Part shown: piece after piece, positions 4,685 through 5,516 of the stretch
Layout: the number at the start of each line of letters is the position of its first letter
Numbering within the stretch: position 1 is the first letter of the stretch
DNA from: Deltaproteobacteria bacterium
Lineage (GTDB): Bacteria; Myxococcota; Polyangia; Haliangiales; Haliangiaceae
Direction: 5' to 3'
Length of the DNA stretch: 5,516 nt
Assembly: GCA_018262455.1 (NCBI GenBank)
Contig: JAGSPR010000430.1
Location: 1 to 5,516 of the forward strand
Position numbers and translations under genes: made by a program
The notes under the pieces: model-generated
Databases searched by the model: none
What the model saw: only the letters and a program-made list of their open reading frames with translations
Told to the model about the DNA's origin: nothing

Positions 4685-5516
4685 TCACGAGGTCTGCGCG
4701 TCGGGCACCACCGCCGCGTCGACCTTGCGATCGGCGCGCAGGGCCTCGTTGTCCCACCCCGCATCGCGTTCGGCGAACACGGTGGGATCCTCGTCTCTCA
4801 TCAGCCGCTCGGCCTCGTCCAGCGCGCCACGCGCTCGCTGGAGATAGGTGTCCTTGTCCGTGCCCCACAGCTCGCCGAGCTCCTCGAGGACCGCCTCTTC
4901 GTGATCGCGCCACTTGCGGGCGAGGCGATGCGCGGTGTGGGCGCGGTATCCGAGCTCCTGAAGCGCGGCGATGCCGGTCTCGTACGCCGAGCCGAAGGTC
5001 TCGCGGAACACCTTCTTGACGCCGAGTTGGCGCAGCTCCCAGTAGTGCGGGCGGTTGCGACAGCGCGCGAGGATCGTGAGGCCCGGGAAGTGATGCCGCA
5101 CGTTCTGGGCGATCTTGGTCGCCTCCGCCTGATCGTCCACCGCGAGGATGAACAGCTTCGCGTTCGCGCAGCCGGCTGCGTGCAGCAGGTCGATCCGCGA
5201 CGCATCGCCGTAATAGACCTTCACGCCCAGCCTGCCGAGGATGTCGACCATGTTCGGATCGAGGTCGAGGATCGTCACTCCGATCCGGTTGGCGCGCAGG
5301 ATGCGACCGACCATCTGACCGAACCGGCCATAGCCCGCGATCACGACGGGCGAGTCGGCATGCTCGATCTCGTCCTGCGGGCGCTCGGCGTCGCTCTCGG
5401 TGACGCGCGGCAGGACCCAGCGCTCGAGGGCGATGAAGGCGAGCGGTGTGAGGGCCATCGAGATCGCGACCGCGGCGACGAGCAGGCTCGCGAGGTCCTG
5501 CGAGAACACGCGCTCC
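4685..5516 (-). CDS. kefC: KefB/KefC-type glutathione-gated K+/H+ antiporter, C-terminal part
   Basis: The gene is read leftwards and enters from the right edge; 276 residues plus the stop are visible. It begins with ERVFSQDLASLL and the last transmembrane helix (about residues 10-32 of the visible part), as in CPA2 antiporters. A linker leads to an RCK/TrkA-N Rossmann domain with VVIAGYGRFGQ (the GxGxxG nucleotide site) about 56-67, ILDLDP (the acidic end of strand 2) about 82-87, GDASRIDLLHAAG about 103-115, and the segment VKKVFRETFGSA about 166-177, which matches the equivalent part of E. coli KefC very closely. A charged helical tail follows. In E. coli, KefC is held shut by glutathione and opened by glutathione adducts, letting K+ out and H+ in to protect against electrophiles. 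The N-terminal transport helices are outside the window. No KefF-like partner gene is seen within the window. KefB is the alternative name; the two cannot be separated here. Confidence 0.9.
   Translation of the reverse strand, partial: ERVFSQDLASLLVAAVAISMALTPLAFIALERWVLPRVTESDAERPQDEIEHADSPVVIAGYGRFGQMVGRILRANRIGVTILDLDPNMVDILGRLGVKVYYGDASRIDLLHAAGCANAKLFILAVDDQAEATKIAQNVRHHFPGLTILARCRNRPHYWELRQLGVKKVFRETFGSAYETGIAALQELGYRAHTAHRLARKWRDHEEAVLEELGELWGTDKDTYLQRARGALDEAERLMRDEDPTVFAERDAGWDNEALRADRKVDAAVVPDAQTS

Noticed and set aside
4442..5516. A plus-strand frame open from an ATG at 4442 to the right edge, antisense to the Kef gene
   Set aside because: Its composition (Arg, Glu, Leu, Val, Asp rich) is that of the complement of a high-GC gene, it has no recognisable domain, and the minus strand has unmistakable KefC homology.

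Overview
The window is GC-rich DNA that looks like a chromosomal segment of a myxobacterium or a close relative (Myxococcota, formerly Deltaproteobacteria). The evidence is strong G/C preference at third codon positions, many lipoprotein-type and exported proteins, and a sigma factor that resembles the sigma-70 class described as specific to Myxococcales (TIGR03001, 'gmx1'). The assignment is inferred from sequence character, not from a database search. No rRNA, tRNA, CRISPR array, complete insertion sequence or phage gene was seen.

Layout. (1) 1-725, minus: N-terminal 241 residues of an M1-family (aminopeptidase N-like) metallopeptidase with a probable lipoprotein signal; the rest lies beyond the left edge. 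(2) 793-1611, minus: an uncharacterised 272-residue protein with an internal HETIH motif and a C-terminal SEC-C zinc motif; it lies 67 bp upstream of the peptidase gene on the same strand and may share its transcript. (3) 1612-1666: a short divergent promoter region. (4) 1667-2560, plus: a PhzF-family isomerase/epimerase-like enzyme. (5) 2648-3226 and 3223-3558, plus: an exported probable outer-membrane beta-barrel protein, translationally coupled by an ATGA overlap to a small monoheme c-type cytochrome lipoprotein. (6) 3559-3722: intergenic, with short repeats and a misplaced Shine-Dalgarno-like sequence. (7) 3723-4406, plus: the sigma-70 family factor. (8) 4407-4684: a gene-poor gap between convergent genes that holds an imperfect inverted repeat. 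(9) 4685-5516, minus: C-terminal 277 codons of a KefB/KefC-type glutathione-gated K+/H+ antiporter (last membrane helix plus RCK domain); its N-terminal transporter part lies beyond the right edge.

The genes do not form one pathway. The window reads as a housekeeping/stress mixture. The best candidates for something undescribed are the HETIH + SEC-C protein, the coupled barrel/cytochrome pair, and the structured element at 4573-4649. Several genes lack a Shine-Dalgarno sequence and have a -10-like hexamer 6-8 nt before the start codon, which would be consistent with leaderless mRNAs.
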